A stretch of DNA of 64,000 bases from Helcobacillus massiliensis (lineage in GTDB: Bacteria; Actinomycetota; Actinomycetes; Actinomycetales; Dermabacteraceae), in contig NZ_JACHWP010000004.1 of the NCBI RefSeq assembly GCF_014191425.1, forward strand, positions 55,742 through 119,741, given 5' to 3'. The notes beneath the pieces are model-generated. The model had not been told where the DNA came from, made no database searches, and saw only the letters and a program-made list of their open reading frames with translations. Position numbers and translations under genes: made by a program. This document shows positions 25,974-35,278 of this stretch, in pieces (the first letter of the stretch is position 1; each line of letters opens with the position of its first letter).

Positions 25974-26609
25974 TCAGAAGAGGGAGCCGCCGGCCGCTGC
26001 CCGGCCGGCCGCCTCCAGGTCCTCGCCCAGACGGTGCAGACGGTCCGCCTGCATCGTGATGCGGCCCGCGCCGTCGGCTGAGGGGTCGTCGGCCCCGGAG
26101 CCCGGTGCGTCCGCGAGGTGCGCTGTTCCGTAGGCCGAGAGCATCGCGACCGCGGAGGCCCGCAGCAGCGCCATCGACAGGTCGCCGGTGAACGCGCCGC
26201 GCAGGATCTCGTCCAGAGTGCGGCGCATATCGTCCAGGTCCGGCGGGTTCGCGATGCCGGAGCGGTAGCGCAGCCCCGGAGCGGACTGCGTCCCGATCTG
26301 GTAGCGCCGCCGCACCTCCGCCGTCTGCTGCTGCACCCACGTGTGCAGCACGTACAGCCGCCACAGCGCACCCGGCAGTGACACCGCCGGCGCGCCCGAC
26401 CACAGCGCCGCCATGTCGTCCAGGCCTTCGCTCTCGGCGAGGCGGAGGATCCGCTCCACGGCCGACGGGTCCACGGTGCCGCGGGTTTCGCGCAGCAGAG
26501 CAGCCGCCGAATCGTGCGCGATCTGGTCCTTCAGAGCGGGATCCGTGCCGCCCTCGATCTGTTCCTGCTGGGCGGGGGTGAGCGATGCGGGTCTGCGGAA
26601 CTGTGCCAT
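25974..26609 (-). CDS. Conserved actinobacterial hypothetical protein
   Basis: 211 aa, mostly helical, no membrane segment. The core is RILRLAESEGLDDMAALWSG and SLPGALWRLYVLHTWVQQQ. I recall similar sequences in other actinobacteria, but no function. It contains no recognisable catalytic motif. Monocistronic, with a PHO-box-like site just beyond its stop codon that more likely serves the next operon. A cluster of GCCGACGG/CCGTCGGC copies precedes it on the other side. Confidence 0.75.
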   Translation of the reverse strand: MAQFRRPASLTPAQQEQIEGGTDPALKDQIAHDSAAALLRETRGTVDPSAVERILRLAESEGLDDMAALWSGAPAVSLPGALWRLYVLHTWVQQQTAEVRRRYQIGTQSAPGLRYRSGIANPPDLDDMRRTLDEILRGAFTGDLSMALLRASAVAMLSAYGTAHLADAPGSGADDPSADGAGRITMQADRLHRLGEDLEAAGRAAAGGSLF

Positions 26610-26748
26610 GCCGCCACACTACGCCCCGGGGCCCGGGCTCACTAGGGCCGGTGGGCCCCGTCGGCTGGCGTCGAACGGCGGAGCCCGTCGGTCCTCCGGG
26701 GAGGGCGGACCCCGTCGGCCCGGCCCCGCGCCCCTCCCACCGCGTGGC

Positions 26749-26754
26749 TACACT
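26749..26754 (+). promoter_or_regulatory. -10 hexamer TACACT upstream of the DUF4126 gene
   Basis: TACACT lies about 35 nt before ATG 26790. The 110 bp before it contain CCGTCGGC at 26658 and 26712, and CCGTCGGT between them. Confidence 0.4.
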
Positions 26755-26789
26755 GAACGCGAATCGCTCCACGACGAAAGCGAGGCGCC

Positions 26790-27398
26790 ATGGAAGCGCT
26801 GATGATGACCCTCAGCTCCGGTGCCGTCAGCGGTATCCGCCCCTACCTGATGCTGTTCATGCTCGGCATCGCCGACCGGTTCTTCCAGGTCGGCGTGGTC
26901 CCGGACGTCATGGGCCGCACTGATGTCCTCGTCATCACAGGGATCCTGCTCGTGGTGGACTTCCTCGCCGACAAGGTCGCGTTCCTCGACTCCGTGTGGG
27001 ACGCCATCCACACCGTGGTGCGCCCCATCGCCGGCGGCGCGATCGGCTTCCTGCTGGGCGGGGAGACCGACACCGCCAACGCCGTTGTCCTCGCGGCCGT
27101 TGGCGCGTTCTCCGCGCTGAGCGTCCACGCCGCGAAGGCCGGCACCCGCGCCGTCGTCAACGCCTCCCCGGAGCCGGTGTCGAACGTACTGGTCAGCACC
27201 GGTGAGGACATCGCCGCTGTGGTCCTCGCCCTCGTCGCGGTCCTGCTGCCGATCCTCGCCGGCGCGGTCGCGGTCATCGTGATCATCGGGGCGATCGCGG
27301 GTGCGTTCCTGCTGTTCCGCACCGCCCGACGGATCCGCGAACGCTTCCGCGGCAGCGAAGCCCCCGCGGCGCGCACCGCCGAAGCGTGCATGCGCTGA
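26790..27398 (+). CDS. DUF4126 family membrane protein
   Basis: 202 aa with four or five membrane segments. The N-terminal ALMMTLSSGAVSGIRPYLMLF and following LLVVDFLADKVAFLDSVWD, then VVRPIAGGAIGFLLG, match the DUF4126 pattern; a second half (AAKAGTRAVVNASPEPVSNV) completes it. Function is not established. Converges with betT, whose stop codon is 25 bp away. Confidence 0.85.
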   Translation: MEALMMTLSSGAVSGIRPYLMLFMLGIADRFFQVGVVPDVMGRTDVLVITGILLVVDFLADKVAFLDSVWDAIHTVVRPIAGGAIGFLLGGETDTANAVVLAAVGAFSALSVHAAKAGTRAVVNASPEPVSNVLVSTGEDIAAVVLALVAVLLPILAGAVAVIVIIGAIAGAFLLFRTARRIRERFRGSEAPAARTAEACMR

Positions 27399-27423
27399 CG
27401 GTGCGCGCCTCGCGGCCGCAGGG

Positions 27424-29469
27424 TCAGGCCTGGACGTCGGCCTCCGGCTTGATGAACGTGCCGGACCACCAGGTGAAGTGATTGAGGATGTCGTGCGCGA
27501 TCTCCTCCTCGCTCCACCCCATGATGTTGTAGACACCGCCACCGGGCACCAGCGTCTCCACCTCGTAGGTGGTGTCATCCGCTTCGATCATGCCGCGGCC
27601 GTAGGTCGGTGCGCGCATCTCACGGATCTGCACCCGGTACTCGAAGTGCTCATAGCCCTCCTCCGCCGCCGGCACCAGCAGGGTGACGGCCTTGACCACG
27701 GACTCCAGGCGGATCTCCTCATGGTTGATCGCGACGTCCACGCCGTGGCCCTGGAGCTCGCTGCGGACCTCCTCCATGGCGGGGATGACCCGGGCGGAGA
27801 GCTCGGCTTCGGCTTGGCGCTGGGTGACGGACCCGAACTGCCGCGCCAAGCGGCGCTTCCAGGACCCGCCCGTGCTGTTGCGGTCCTGCGCAGCGATGCG
27901 CCCGACCACCGCTCCGCGCACGGAGCGCTGGTAGGCGAGGCTGGTGCGCTCCTCTTCGCTGAGCGCCCGGTGCAGGCCCAGCATCACCAGCACCATCACG
28001 ATCGCGAACGGCACACCCATCACCACGGTCGCGTACTGCAGCGCGGTGATGCCGCCGACGATCAGCATCGCGATCGTGATGACGCCGGTCGCCGCGGCCC
28101 AGAAGATCCGCAGCCACGGCTTCGCATCCGCCTCCGCGTGGGGGAGTTCGGAGCACAGGTTCGCCATCACCAGGGCGCCGGAGTCGGCACTGGTGACGTA
28201 GAACAGCAGACCCACGAACGTCGCCACTGCGATCACCGCCGGCGCCAGCGGCACCTGGCTGAGCAGTTCGAAGAACCCGGACTCGGGTGAATCGGCGGCG
28301 ACCTGACCGAACGCGGTGTCGCCGTCGGTGATGCGCTTGATGGTGGCATTCCCGAACACCGTCACCCACATGAGGATGTAGGAGAACGGGATCAGCAGGG
28401 TGCCGATCACGAACTGGCGGATGGTGCGGCCGCGGGAGATGCGTGCGAGGAACATGCCGACGAAGCTCGCCCACGCCACCCACCAGGCCCAGAAGAACAG
28501 GGTCCAGGAGTTCATCCAGAGGGCGTCGTAGTCGTACGCCATCGTGTTGAGGGTGAGGCCGGGGAACATGGACACGAAGTCACCCACGTTCATCACCGCG
28601 GCGCGCAGCAGGTACGTGGTGTGGCCGGTGACCAGCACCCAGCCGGCGAGGACGAGCGCCAGCGCCACGTTCAGCTGCGACAGGATGCGGATGCCCTTGT
28701 CCACACCGGTCGTCGCCGAGATCGTCGCCATCGCGACCGCGAGGACCACCAGGCCCACCTGCACCGGCACCCCCTGCTCGAACCCGAACAGGACCCCGAG
28801 GCCCACGTTCAGCATCACCACGCCGATGCCGAGCGAGGTGGCGACGCCGAAGATGGTGCCGAGCACCGTCGCGATGTCGGCGGCGTGACCGACTGCGCCG
28901 TGGATCCGTCGGCCCACCAGAGGGTAGAGGGCGGAGCGGACCGCGAGCGGGAGGCCGCGGCGGTGCGCGAAGTAGCCGAGCGCGATGCCCATCAGTGCGT
29001 ACATGCCCCAGCCGGTGACGCCGTAGTGGAACAGCGGCCACACGACCGCTTCGCGCGCCGCCTGCACGGTCCCCGGCTCGCCGCTGGGCGGGCTCAGGAA
29101 CTGGGTGGCGGGCTCGGCGACGGCGAAGAACATGACGTCGGTGCCGATGCCGGCGGCGAACAGCATGGACGCCCATGCGAACGTGGAGAACTCCGGCCGG
29201 TCGGTGTCCTGGCCGAGGCGGACCCGGCCGAAGCGGATCGCCAGGTAGATGACGAACGCGAGGACCACGGTGGCCAGCGCGATGTACGCCCAGCCCACCC
29301 AGTCGCCGATCACTTCGACCGCGGCGCCGAGGACGCCCTCGGCGTTGGCGGGGGCGAACAGCGCCCAGCCGGACACCACCACGGTGAACACGGCGGCGAC
29401 TCCGAACACGAGCCACTTCGGGCGCGGCTCGTTCACCACCGGGAGGTCAGAGGTGTAGGTGCGGGCCAT
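27424..29469 (-). CDS. betT: BCCT family choline/betaine transporter
   Basis: 681 aa: twelve membrane segments and a C-terminal cytoplasmic domain of about 150 residues, as in the long, osmoregulated BetT type. The BCCT tryptophan-rich segment is FFWAWWVAWASFVGMFLARI near residue 325. The last gene of the betB-betA-betT unit, starting 3 nt after the betA stop. It should import choline, driven by a sodium or proton gradient, for conversion to glycine betaine by its two neighbours. The long C-terminal domain suggests regulation of activity by osmotic strength (known for BetT of this class; inferred here). Confidence 0.9.
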   Translation of the reverse strand: MARTYTSDLPVVNEPRPKWLVFGVAAVFTVVVSGWALFAPANAEGVLGAAVEVIGDWVGWAYIALATVVLAFVIYLAIRFGRVRLGQDTDRPEFSTFAWASMLFAAGIGTDVMFFAVAEPATQFLSPPSGEPGTVQAAREAVVWPLFHYGVTGWGMYALMGIALGYFAHRRGLPLAVRSALYPLVGRRIHGAVGHAADIATVLGTIFGVATSLGIGVVMLNVGLGVLFGFEQGVPVQVGLVVLAVAMATISATTGVDKGIRILSQLNVALALVLAGWVLVTGHTTYLLRAAVMNVGDFVSMFPGLTLNTMAYDYDALWMNSWTLFFWAWWVAWASFVGMFLARISRGRTIRQFVIGTLLIPFSYILMWVTVFGNATIKRITDGDTAFGQVAADSPESGFFELLSQVPLAPAVIAVATFVGLLFYVTSADSGALVMANLCSELPHAEADAKPWLRIFWAAATGVITIAMLIVGGITALQYATVVMGVPFAIVMVLVMLGLHRALSEEERTSLAYQRSVRGAVVGRIAAQDRNSTGGSWKRRLARQFGSVTQRQAEAELSARVIPAMEEVRSELQGHGVDVAINHEEIRLESVVKAVTLLVPAAEEGYEHFEYRVQIREMRAPTYGRGMIEADDTTYEVETLVPGGGVYNIMGWSEEEIAHDILNHFTWWSGTFIKPEADVQA

Positions 29470-29472
29470 GGC

Positions 29473-31275
29473 TCAGCGCTCCTCAGCGCCGGCACCGGTG
29501 TTGGCGAAGCCGCGGCGGGCGAGTCCGTCGAAGTCCTGTGCGGCCATCGCCTCGAGCGCGGTCGGCACACCGTCCTTCGCGTTCCAGGCGTCGTTGCGGG
29601 GGTCGCCCTCCGGGTAGAGGGGCATCCCGGCGTTCGCGCGGTACACCGGAGGGTTCTCGGGGGTGAGCATCGTATTGCCGGCGATCGCGTCGGCGGCCTT
29701 CTCTGCAACCATCATGACGGGAGCATAGATGTTGCCGTTGGTGACCGACGGGAACACGGACGCATCCACCACGCGCAGACCCTCGGTGCCGTGCACCTTC
29801 ATGGAGTGCGGGTCCACCACGGCCATGTCGTCCACGCCCATCTTCGCGGAGCACGAGGGGTGCAGTGCGGTTTCGGCGTCGCGCGCCACCCAGTCGATGA
29901 TCTCCTCGTCCGTCTCCACGTCCGGTCCCGGGGAGATCTCGCCGCCGCTGAAGGCATCGAACGCGGGCTGCGACAGGATGTGCCGCGCCGCGCGGATCAC
30001 CTCGACCCATTCGCGGCGGTCGTTCTCGGTGGAGAGGTAGTTGAACAGGATCGACGGGTGCTGGCGCGGGTCGCTGCTGGTGATGTGGAGGCGGCCGCGC
30101 ACATCGGAGTTCATGGGGCCGATGTGCACCTGGTAGCCGTGGTCGTGACCGCCGCCGGAGCCGTCGTAGCGGACCGCGAGCGGCAGGAAGTGGAACATCA
30201 GGTTCGGATACTTGACCTCATCGTTCGTGCGGATGAAGCCGCCGGCCTCGAAGTGGTTGGTGGCGGCGGGGCCCTGGCGGTTGAACAGCCAGTCCGCACC
30301 GATGAACGGGGCGCGCCACTTCTCCAGCGCCGGCATCATCGACACCGGCTGGGTGGAGGCGTGCTGCAGGTACACCTCGAGGTGGTCCTGCAGGTTCTCA
30401 CCCACACCGGGCAGGTCGATGCGGGGCGTGACGCCGGCCTTCTTCAGCACCTCCGGGTCGCCGACTCCGGCGAGCTCCAGCAGCTGCGGGGTGTTGAACG
30501 CGCCGCCGCACAGGATCACCTCACCGGCGGTGACCGTGTGACTGGAGCGGCCGCGGGTGTACTGGACGCCGGTGACGCGGTTGCCCTGCCAGATCAGGTC
30601 GGTGACGAACGCGAGCGTGGTGATGTCGAGGTTCCTGCGGCCCCGGATCGGCCACAGGTAGGCGCGGGAGGCGGACCAGCGACGGCCGTTGTTGACGTTG
30701 CGGTCGAACTTGGCGAAGCCCTCTTGACGGTAGCCGTTGACGTCATCCGTCGGCGCGTAGCCGGCCTGCTGGGTGGCTTCGAAGAACGCCTGGAAGAGCG
30801 GGCTGTCGGCGGGGCCGCGTTCGAGGATGAGGGGGCCGGAGCCGCCGCGCCACGCATCCGCGCCGGCGCGGGTGGTCTCCATGCGCTTGAAGTACGGCAG
30901 GCAGTGGGCGAAGTCCCAGTGCTCCATGCCCTCGTTCTCGGCCCACTTCTCGTAGTCGCCGGGGTTGCCGCGCTGGAAGATCATGCCGTTGATGGAGGAG
31001 GAGCCGCCGAGGACCTTGCCGCGGGTGTGGGAGACGCGGCGGCCGCCCATATGGGGTTCGGGGTCGGTCTGGTACCGCCAGTCGTACAGGGGGTTGCCCG
31101 AGGGGTACATGAGCGCGGCGGGCATGTGCACGAACGGGTCGAACACGAAGTCGCGGCGGCCCGCTTCGAGGACGAGCACGCTGGTCTCGGGGTCGGCGGA
31201 GAGCCGGTTGGCGAGGACGGATCCGGCGGATCCGCCGCCGACGATCACGTAGTCGTAGTGGGTGCGGTTGGACAT
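29473..31275 (-). CDS. betA: Choline dehydrogenase
   Basis: 600 aa GMC oxidoreductase. FAD-binding GxGxxG-type motif: [21 protein letters not shown] signature 1: [18 protein letters not shown]. The catalytic histidine region is HPSCSAKMG, where bacterial BetA has HPSCTCKMG. C-terminal [21 protein letters not shown] matches BetA closely. It oxidises choline to betaine aldehyde (and further) at the membrane, feeding the electron transport chain. At 600 residues it is about 40 longer than E. coli BetA, mainly at the C-terminus. Confidence 0.92.
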   Translation of the reverse strand: MSNRTHYDYVIVGGGSAGSVLANRLSADPETSVLVLEAGRRDFVFDPFVHMPAALMYPSGNPLYDWRYQTDPEPHMGGRRVSHTRGKVLGGSSSINGMIFQRGNPGDYEKWAENEGMEHWDFAHCLPYFKRMETTRAGADAWRGGSGPLILERGPADSPLFQAFFEATQQAGYAPTDDVNGYRQEGFAKFDRNVNNGRRWSASRAYLWPIRGRRNLDITTLAFVTDLIWQGNRVTGVQYTRGRSSHTVTAGEVILCGGAFNTPQLLELAGVGDPEVLKKAGVTPRIDLPGVGENLQDHLEVYLQHASTQPVSMMPALEKWRAPFIGADWLFNRQGPAATNHFEAGGFIRTNDEVKYPNLMFHFLPLAVRYDGSGGGHDHGYQVHIGPMNSDVRGRLHITSSDPRQHPSILFNYLSTENDRREWVEVIRAARHILSQPAFDAFSGGEISPGPDVETDEEIIDWVARDAETALHPSCSAKMGVDDMAVVDPHSMKVHGTEGLRVVDASVFPSVTNGNIYAPVMMVAEKAADAIAGNTMLTPENPPVYRANAGMPLYPEGDPRNDAWNAKDGVPTALEAMAAQDFDGLARRGFANTGAGAEER

Positions 31276-31362
31276 GCGGGTCTCCTTCAGTCGTGGGGGC
31301 GCCGGGTCGGCGCGAAGAGCAGGGGGACCGACGGGTTCGCGGCGTCCGTCGGCCCTGACAGG

Positions 31363-32949
31363 TCAGCAGCTGGTGTTCGGCATGACGGACGGGGTGTCGC
31401 CGTCGGCGAACCAGTTCGCGCGGGCGGGGGAGGTGTTGTGCCAGATGTGCTTGATCTCCTGGTACTCCTCCAGGCCCACGCGGCCGAGTTCGCGGCCGAA
31501 GCCGGACTGCTTGAAGCCGCCCCACTCGGCCTGCGGGACGTACGGGTGGAAGTCGTTGATCCAGACCGTGCCGTGGCGCAGACGCTTCGCGACCCGCTCG
31601 GCGCGGCCGGCGTTCTTCGTCCAGACAGCGCCGGCGAGCCCGTAGATCGTGTCGTTGGCGATGCGCAGCGCCGCCTTCTCCTTCTCCTCGTCGCTGTCGC
31701 CGGTGAACGTCTCGATGGTGACGATGGGGCCGAAGGACTCCTCCTGCACGGCGGCCATCTCGGTGGTGCAGTCATCCAGGACGGTGGGCAGGTAGAAGCA
31801 GCCCTTCGCGAGGTCGGTCGAGCCCTGCGTGCCGGTGGCGCGCTGCCCGCCGACGAGCAGGGTCGCGCCCTCCGCCACGGCGCTGTCCACGAACGCGGCG
31901 ACCTTCTGCAGGTGCTCCTCACTGATGAGCGCACCGGTTTCGGCGTTCTCGTCATAGATGCCGCCCAGCTGGATGTTCTTGGTGCGGCGCACCAGTTCCT
32001 CCACCACCTGATCGTGCACGGACTCCTCGACGATGAGGCGGGATCCGGCGGAGCACACCTGGCCGGAGTCGAGGAAGATCGCGGTGAGGGCGTTGTCGAT
32101 GGCGGCATCGAGATCGGCGTCGGCGAAGATGATGTTCGGGTTCTTCCCGCCCAGTTCCAGCGCCACCTTCTTCACGGTCGTCGCCGCGTTGGCCATCAGC
32201 AGGCGCCCCGTCTCCACACCGCCGGTGAAGGAGACGAGGTCGATGTCCTCGTGGGTGGACAGCGGCGCACCCGCGTGGGCGCCCCGGCCGGTGATGAGGT
32301 TGCCGACTCCGTCGGGCAGGCCCGCTTCCTTCAGCGCGTCCATCAGCCACATCGCCGACTGCGGGGTCAGCTCAGCGGGCTTGAGGACGAACGTGTTGCC
32401 GGCCGCGATTGCGGGCGCGATCTTCCACGCGGTCTGCAGCAGCGGGAAGTTCCACGGGGTGATCAGGGCGCACACGCCGACCGCTTCGGTGACGGTGCGC
32501 GAGGAGATCGTGGGGTCACCGGTGTCGATGGTGCGGCCGGATTCCTGCCCGGCGATCTGCGCGAAATGGCGGAACACACCGACGATGTCGTCCATGTCGC
32601 CCAGCGACTCCACGTAGCGCTTGCCGGTGTCCTCCGCCTCCATGCGCGCCACCTCGCGGCGGTCGCGTTCGAGGAGGTCGGCGAGGCGGTTCAGGATCTG
32701 CGCCTTCTCCTGGAAGGGGACGAACTGCCAGTCGGTGTCGTCGAAAGTGCGGCGGGCGGCGGCGATCGCCTTCTCGGTGTCGGCCGGGTCGGCTTCGGAC
32801 ACGGTGAGCACATGGCGGCCGTCGGCGGGGCAGGTGATGTCCCGGGTGGCGCCGGAGGCGGCGGGCAGCCACTGGCCGGCGATGAAGAGGCTGGCGGGGG
32901 CGCCGTCGGCGGTGGTGCGGTGGTCATGGGATGTCGGGGTGAGGGCCAA
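31363..32949 (-). CDS. betB: Betaine-aldehyde dehydrogenase
   Basis: 528 aa from TTG 32949, supported by a ribosome binding site (aaggaga, about 5 nt upstream); no ATG lies in frame near it. Aldehyde dehydrogenase motifs are intact: ELGGKNPNIIF (general base Glu) and SGQVCSAGSRLIV (catalytic Cys), plus PWNFPLLQTAWKIAPA. It makes glycine betaine from betaine aldehyde with NAD(P)+. First gene of the minus-strand unit, divergent from a TetR regulator and preceded by a long inverted repeat that is probably the operator. Confidence 0.9.
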   Translation of the reverse strand: MALTPTSHDHRTTADGAPASLFIAGQWLPAASGATRDITCPADGRHVLTVSEADPADTEKAIAAARRTFDDTDWQFVPFQEKAQILNRLADLLERDRREVARMEAEDTGKRYVESLGDMDDIVGVFRHFAQIAGQESGRTIDTGDPTISSRTVTEAVGVCALITPWNFPLLQTAWKIAPAIAAGNTFVLKPAELTPQSAMWLMDALKEAGLPDGVGNLITGRGAHAGAPLSTHEDIDLVSFTGGVETGRLLMANAATTVKKVALELGGKNPNIIFADADLDAAIDNALTAIFLDSGQVCSAGSRLIVEESVHDQVVEELVRRTKNIQLGGIYDENAETGALISEEHLQKVAAFVDSAVAEGATLLVGGQRATGTQGSTDLAKGCFYLPTVLDDCTTEMAAVQEESFGPIVTIETFTGDSDEEKEKAALRIANDTIYGLAGAVWTKNAGRAERVAKRLRHGTVWINDFHPYVPQAEWGGFKQSGFGRELGRVGLEEYQEIKHIWHNTSPARANWFADGDTPSVMPNTSC

Positions 32950-33267
32950 GGCGTTCTCCTTCGTCGATGGCGGGGCGATGGGGATGGCGGCGGACGATCG
33001 TGCGTGGGCTGGTGGAGGCGCGGGCCGATGGGGCAGCGGTCAGAGGGGGTGCTGGGCGAATCGGCGCGGGTCGGAGCGGTCGGTGGTCACGGGTCGCTGC
33101 GGAAGCGTCATCGACAGCACGATAACGCTCGCTATACCTGCCGGCAATAATGTGCGTTATAGGTGTGAGGTCTGTGACCCAGCGGCGCCCCACCCTTGGA
33201 CCGACCTGCGGCCTGGACGGCGTACAGTTGCCTCGACACCGTCGGCCGCCCACCCCAAGGAGGACCT
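32950..33267. other. 318-bp divergent promoter region of the betaine locus
   Basis: Contains the inverted repeat at 33122-33160, a TACAGT -10 candidate at 33223-33228 for the TetR gene and its ribosome binding site (caaggagg at 33256-33263). No small gene is evident. Confidence 0.55.
33122..33160. promoter_or_regulatory. 14-bp inverted repeat, candidate BetI/TetR operator
   Basis: Arms ATAACGCTCGCTAT (33122-33135) and, on the opposite strand, ATAACGCACATTAT (33160-33147) match at 11 of 14 positions around an 11-nt spacer. The AT-rich arms stand out in this GC-rich DNA. Position between betB and the divergent TetR gene fits an operator for both. Confidence 0.6.
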
Positions 33268-33921
33268 GTGGCCGCCACTCGATCGACGCAGCAGTCCCCA
33301 GACCCCGCCGAGGGCCGCACGCGCACTGCCAAACCCGTCCGCGAACGCCTCCTCGACGCAGCCGACGCGGTCCTGTTCGTCGACGGGGTCCCGTCGGCCC
33401 CCGTGGACCGCATCCTCAAGCACGCCGGCGCCTCCCCGCCGAGCCTCTACACCCATTTCGGCAACAAAGAGGGCCTGCTGGTCGCGGCACTGAAGCGTCG
33501 GCTCGACGTCTGGCGCGAGGAATGGACCGCCGCCATCGCCGACGCCGCCGACGACGAAGAGCGCCTCCTCTGCCTCTGGAGCGCGACCCGCACCTACCAG
33601 CGGGTGCGGCTCACCGAACGGTGGTGCGCATTCAGCGGCACCGCCGCCTCCATCGACGATCCGACGCCTGAACTCCAGGCCGTCCTCGATGAGGAGACCG
33701 CCATGCTCTACGACCGCACGTACGAGCACGCGCTGCCGCTCGTCGGCCACGACACCGAAGCCGCGCGGCAACTCAGCGAACAGCTGGTCGTGGTGTACCT
33801 CGGGTCGCTGGCGCTGATGCTCCGCCGCGAATACGAGGAAGCCCTCACCGCGGGGGAGAGGACAGCCCGAACCCTGGTGCGCGCCTTCGGTTCAGCCCAC
33901 GGCGCGCAGTCGTCGCGCTAG
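33268..33921 (+). CDS. TetR/AcrR family regulator, probable regulator of the betaine genes
   Basis: 217 aa from GTG 33268, chosen for the ribosome binding site 5 nt upstream. The N-terminal helix-turn-helix is APVDRILKHAGASPPSLYTHFGNKEGLL. The ligand domain contains RTYQRVRLTERWCAFSGTAASI and shows no close similarity to BetI by eye, so I give no symbol. Divergent position and the operator-like repeat suggest it represses betB-betA-betT, possibly relieved by choline. The 3' end carries no obvious terminator, but a 62-bp palindrome begins 26 bp after the stop. Confidence 0.85.
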   Translation: MAATRSTQQSPDPAEGRTRTAKPVRERLLDAADAVLFVDGVPSAPVDRILKHAGASPPSLYTHFGNKEGLLVAALKRRLDVWREEWTAAIADAADDEERLLCLWSATRTYQRVRLTERWCAFSGTAASIDDPTPELQAVLDEETAMLYDRTYEHALPLVGHDTEAARQLSEQLVVVYLGSLALMLRREYEEALTAGERTARTLVRAFGSAHGAQSSR

Positions 33922-33946
33922 GCCGCGACCGCTCGCCGCGTGGTGG

Positions 33947-34008
33947 ACGATCCTTCGTCCCTTTCGGGGATATTCGACTGGGAAATCCCGCATGCGCAGA
34001 CGGATCGA
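33947..34008. repeat. 62-bp imperfect palindrome, family member 1
   Basis: The left end reads ACGATCCTTCG, with TTTCGGGGA at offset 15; the right end reads AATCCCG ... GCAGACGGATCGA. Lies between convergent genes and may act as a bidirectional terminator. See the matching elements at 35205, 47587 and 61022. Confidence 0.7.
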
Positions 34009-34077
34009 ACGTGCCGCGGCGGAGCGCGAAGCATCGCTGCGAAGAGAGGGTGCTCGGTACCGCGGAGAACGGGCCAC

Positions 34078-35109
34078 TCAGCGCCGCCATCCCTGCCGCC
34101 GCAGTTCCTCCGCCACGACCGTCACCGCCGGGCACGTGGCGAGCCGACGCATCACGCTCTCATCGCTCTCCCCGGGGATCGGCCGCGGCAGATCATCGCG
34201 GAACAGGTGGAGATCGATCAGCCCGAGCCCGCGCAGGCGGATCGTCCGACGCTGCCCCCGCTGAGCCGCATCCCCCTCGAAGTGCACCGCACCGTCGTAC
34301 TCCACGACGACGCCGAACTTACGGAACGTGAAATCGGTCTGCGCCACCACTGACCCATCGTCGGCAAGGTGCCGAGCGTTCAGCTCCGGTTCCGGCAGCC
34401 TGCCGAACCGGAAGGCGAGCCGGCAGCGCGTCTCCGCTGGTGAGTCTGCACCGACCCGAGCGAAGGACAGGATCTTCCGGCCGCGTTTCGCCCCCGCGCG
34501 GCCCCGGCACCGCCGCAGCAGATGCTCGAGGGACTCCCGAGTGGCATAGGGCCGGGTCCGCCGCTCGAACTGCTCGCGCGGGATGCGCAGCAGATGATCT
34601 GCCTGCGCCACCGCCCAGTCCAGTGGCAGTGAGCGCGTCAGATCGAACCAGGTGCGCGACCGAGACGTCACCCGAAGGATATAGCGGTGCTTCTCGTCGT
34701 TCGGCACCCAGCCGCCGTATCCGCGGGTCCCATCGACGTGCACCACATCATCATCATCCAGACCTCCGTAGTGCCACGTGATCAGCTCGGTGCTGCGCAT
34801 GCGTCGCCCCGGCGGCGCCATCAGATGGATCGGCATCCCCGGCCGCCACGCGTCCCGGCTGTGCTCCATCGGCATGCCCCACAGACGCCCGGCCGAATCG
34901 TGCGACACCACGGCCCCCGGATACTGCCGACACAGCGCCGCAGCCAGGAGATATTCACTGATCTGCGTGCGCGACCATGCGTAGAGTCCGCGACCCACCC
35001 GTTGAAAGTCATTGCACCGCAGGCGGTCGCGGCTCACCCCCAGGGCGAGCGCCTCACCCACGAGGAATACGCCATGCCGAAGGCGCTGCGGAGAATCGTC
35101 TCGAACCAT
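34078..35109 (-). CDS. AbiEi-like antitoxin/DUF559 endonuclease-fold protein
   Basis: 343 aa from ATG 35109; the frame is open further upstream. N-terminal part (LVGEALALGVSRDRLRCNDFQRVGRGLYA) resembles the winged-helix AbiEi antitoxin domain, and the C-terminal part (DFTFRKFGVVVEYDGAVHFEG) matches the Vsr-like DUF559 nuclease core with D..E-x-D-G..H spacing. Such fusions are common in actinobacteria, and their role (phage defence, toxin-antitoxin, or neither) is not established. No AbiEii-type nucleotidyltransferase toxin lies next to it. Two related 62-bp palindromes bracket the gene, which suggests acquisition or mobility, but direct repeats of a target site were not found. Confidence 0.75.
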   Translation of the reverse strand: MVRDDSPQRLRHGVFLVGEALALGVSRDRLRCNDFQRVGRGLYAWSRTQISEYLLAAALCRQYPGAVVSHDSAGRLWGMPMEHSRDAWRPGMPIHLMAPPGRRMRSTELITWHYGGLDDDDVVHVDGTRGYGGWVPNDEKHRYILRVTSRSRTWFDLTRSLPLDWAVAQADHLLRIPREQFERRTRPYATRESLEHLLRRCRGRAGAKRGRKILSFARVGADSPAETRCRLAFRFGRLPEPELNARHLADDGSVVAQTDFTFRKFGVVVEYDGAVHFEGDAAQRGQRRTIRLRGLGLIDLHLFRDDLPRPIPGESDESVMRRLATCPAVTVVAEELRRQGWRR

Positions 35110-35204
35110 GCGCCCCAGCGTTACCTCCCCTCCCGCGCAGGTGAACCGGCGCGGGGTGATTGGGGACAAGTGGTCGGCGCTAGGCGCGGCTCCCACGCCG
35201 GGGC

Positions 35205-35266
35205 CCGATCCGTCTGCAGTTTCGGGAAAGATCGGCGGAAAAATCCCGAACGTGCAGACGGATCGG
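35205..35266. repeat. 62-bp palindrome, family member 2 (best conserved)
   Basis: Perfect 14-bp terminal arms CCGATCCGTCTGCA (35205-35218) and TGCAGACGGATCGG (35253-35266), with an inner TTTCGGGA / TCCCGAA pair. Lies between the AbiEi-like gene and the peptidase gene, ending 12 bp before the peptidase stop codon. Confidence 0.88.
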
Positions 35267-35278
35267 TGCTTGGGCGGC

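Noticed and set aside
28621..33150. A 1,509-codon open frame on the plus strand opposite betT, betA and betB
   Set aside because: Its translation is low-complexity, rich in Arg, His, Val and Gly, and mirrors the codon bias of three well-recognised genes on the other strand. Such shadow frames are common at this GC content.
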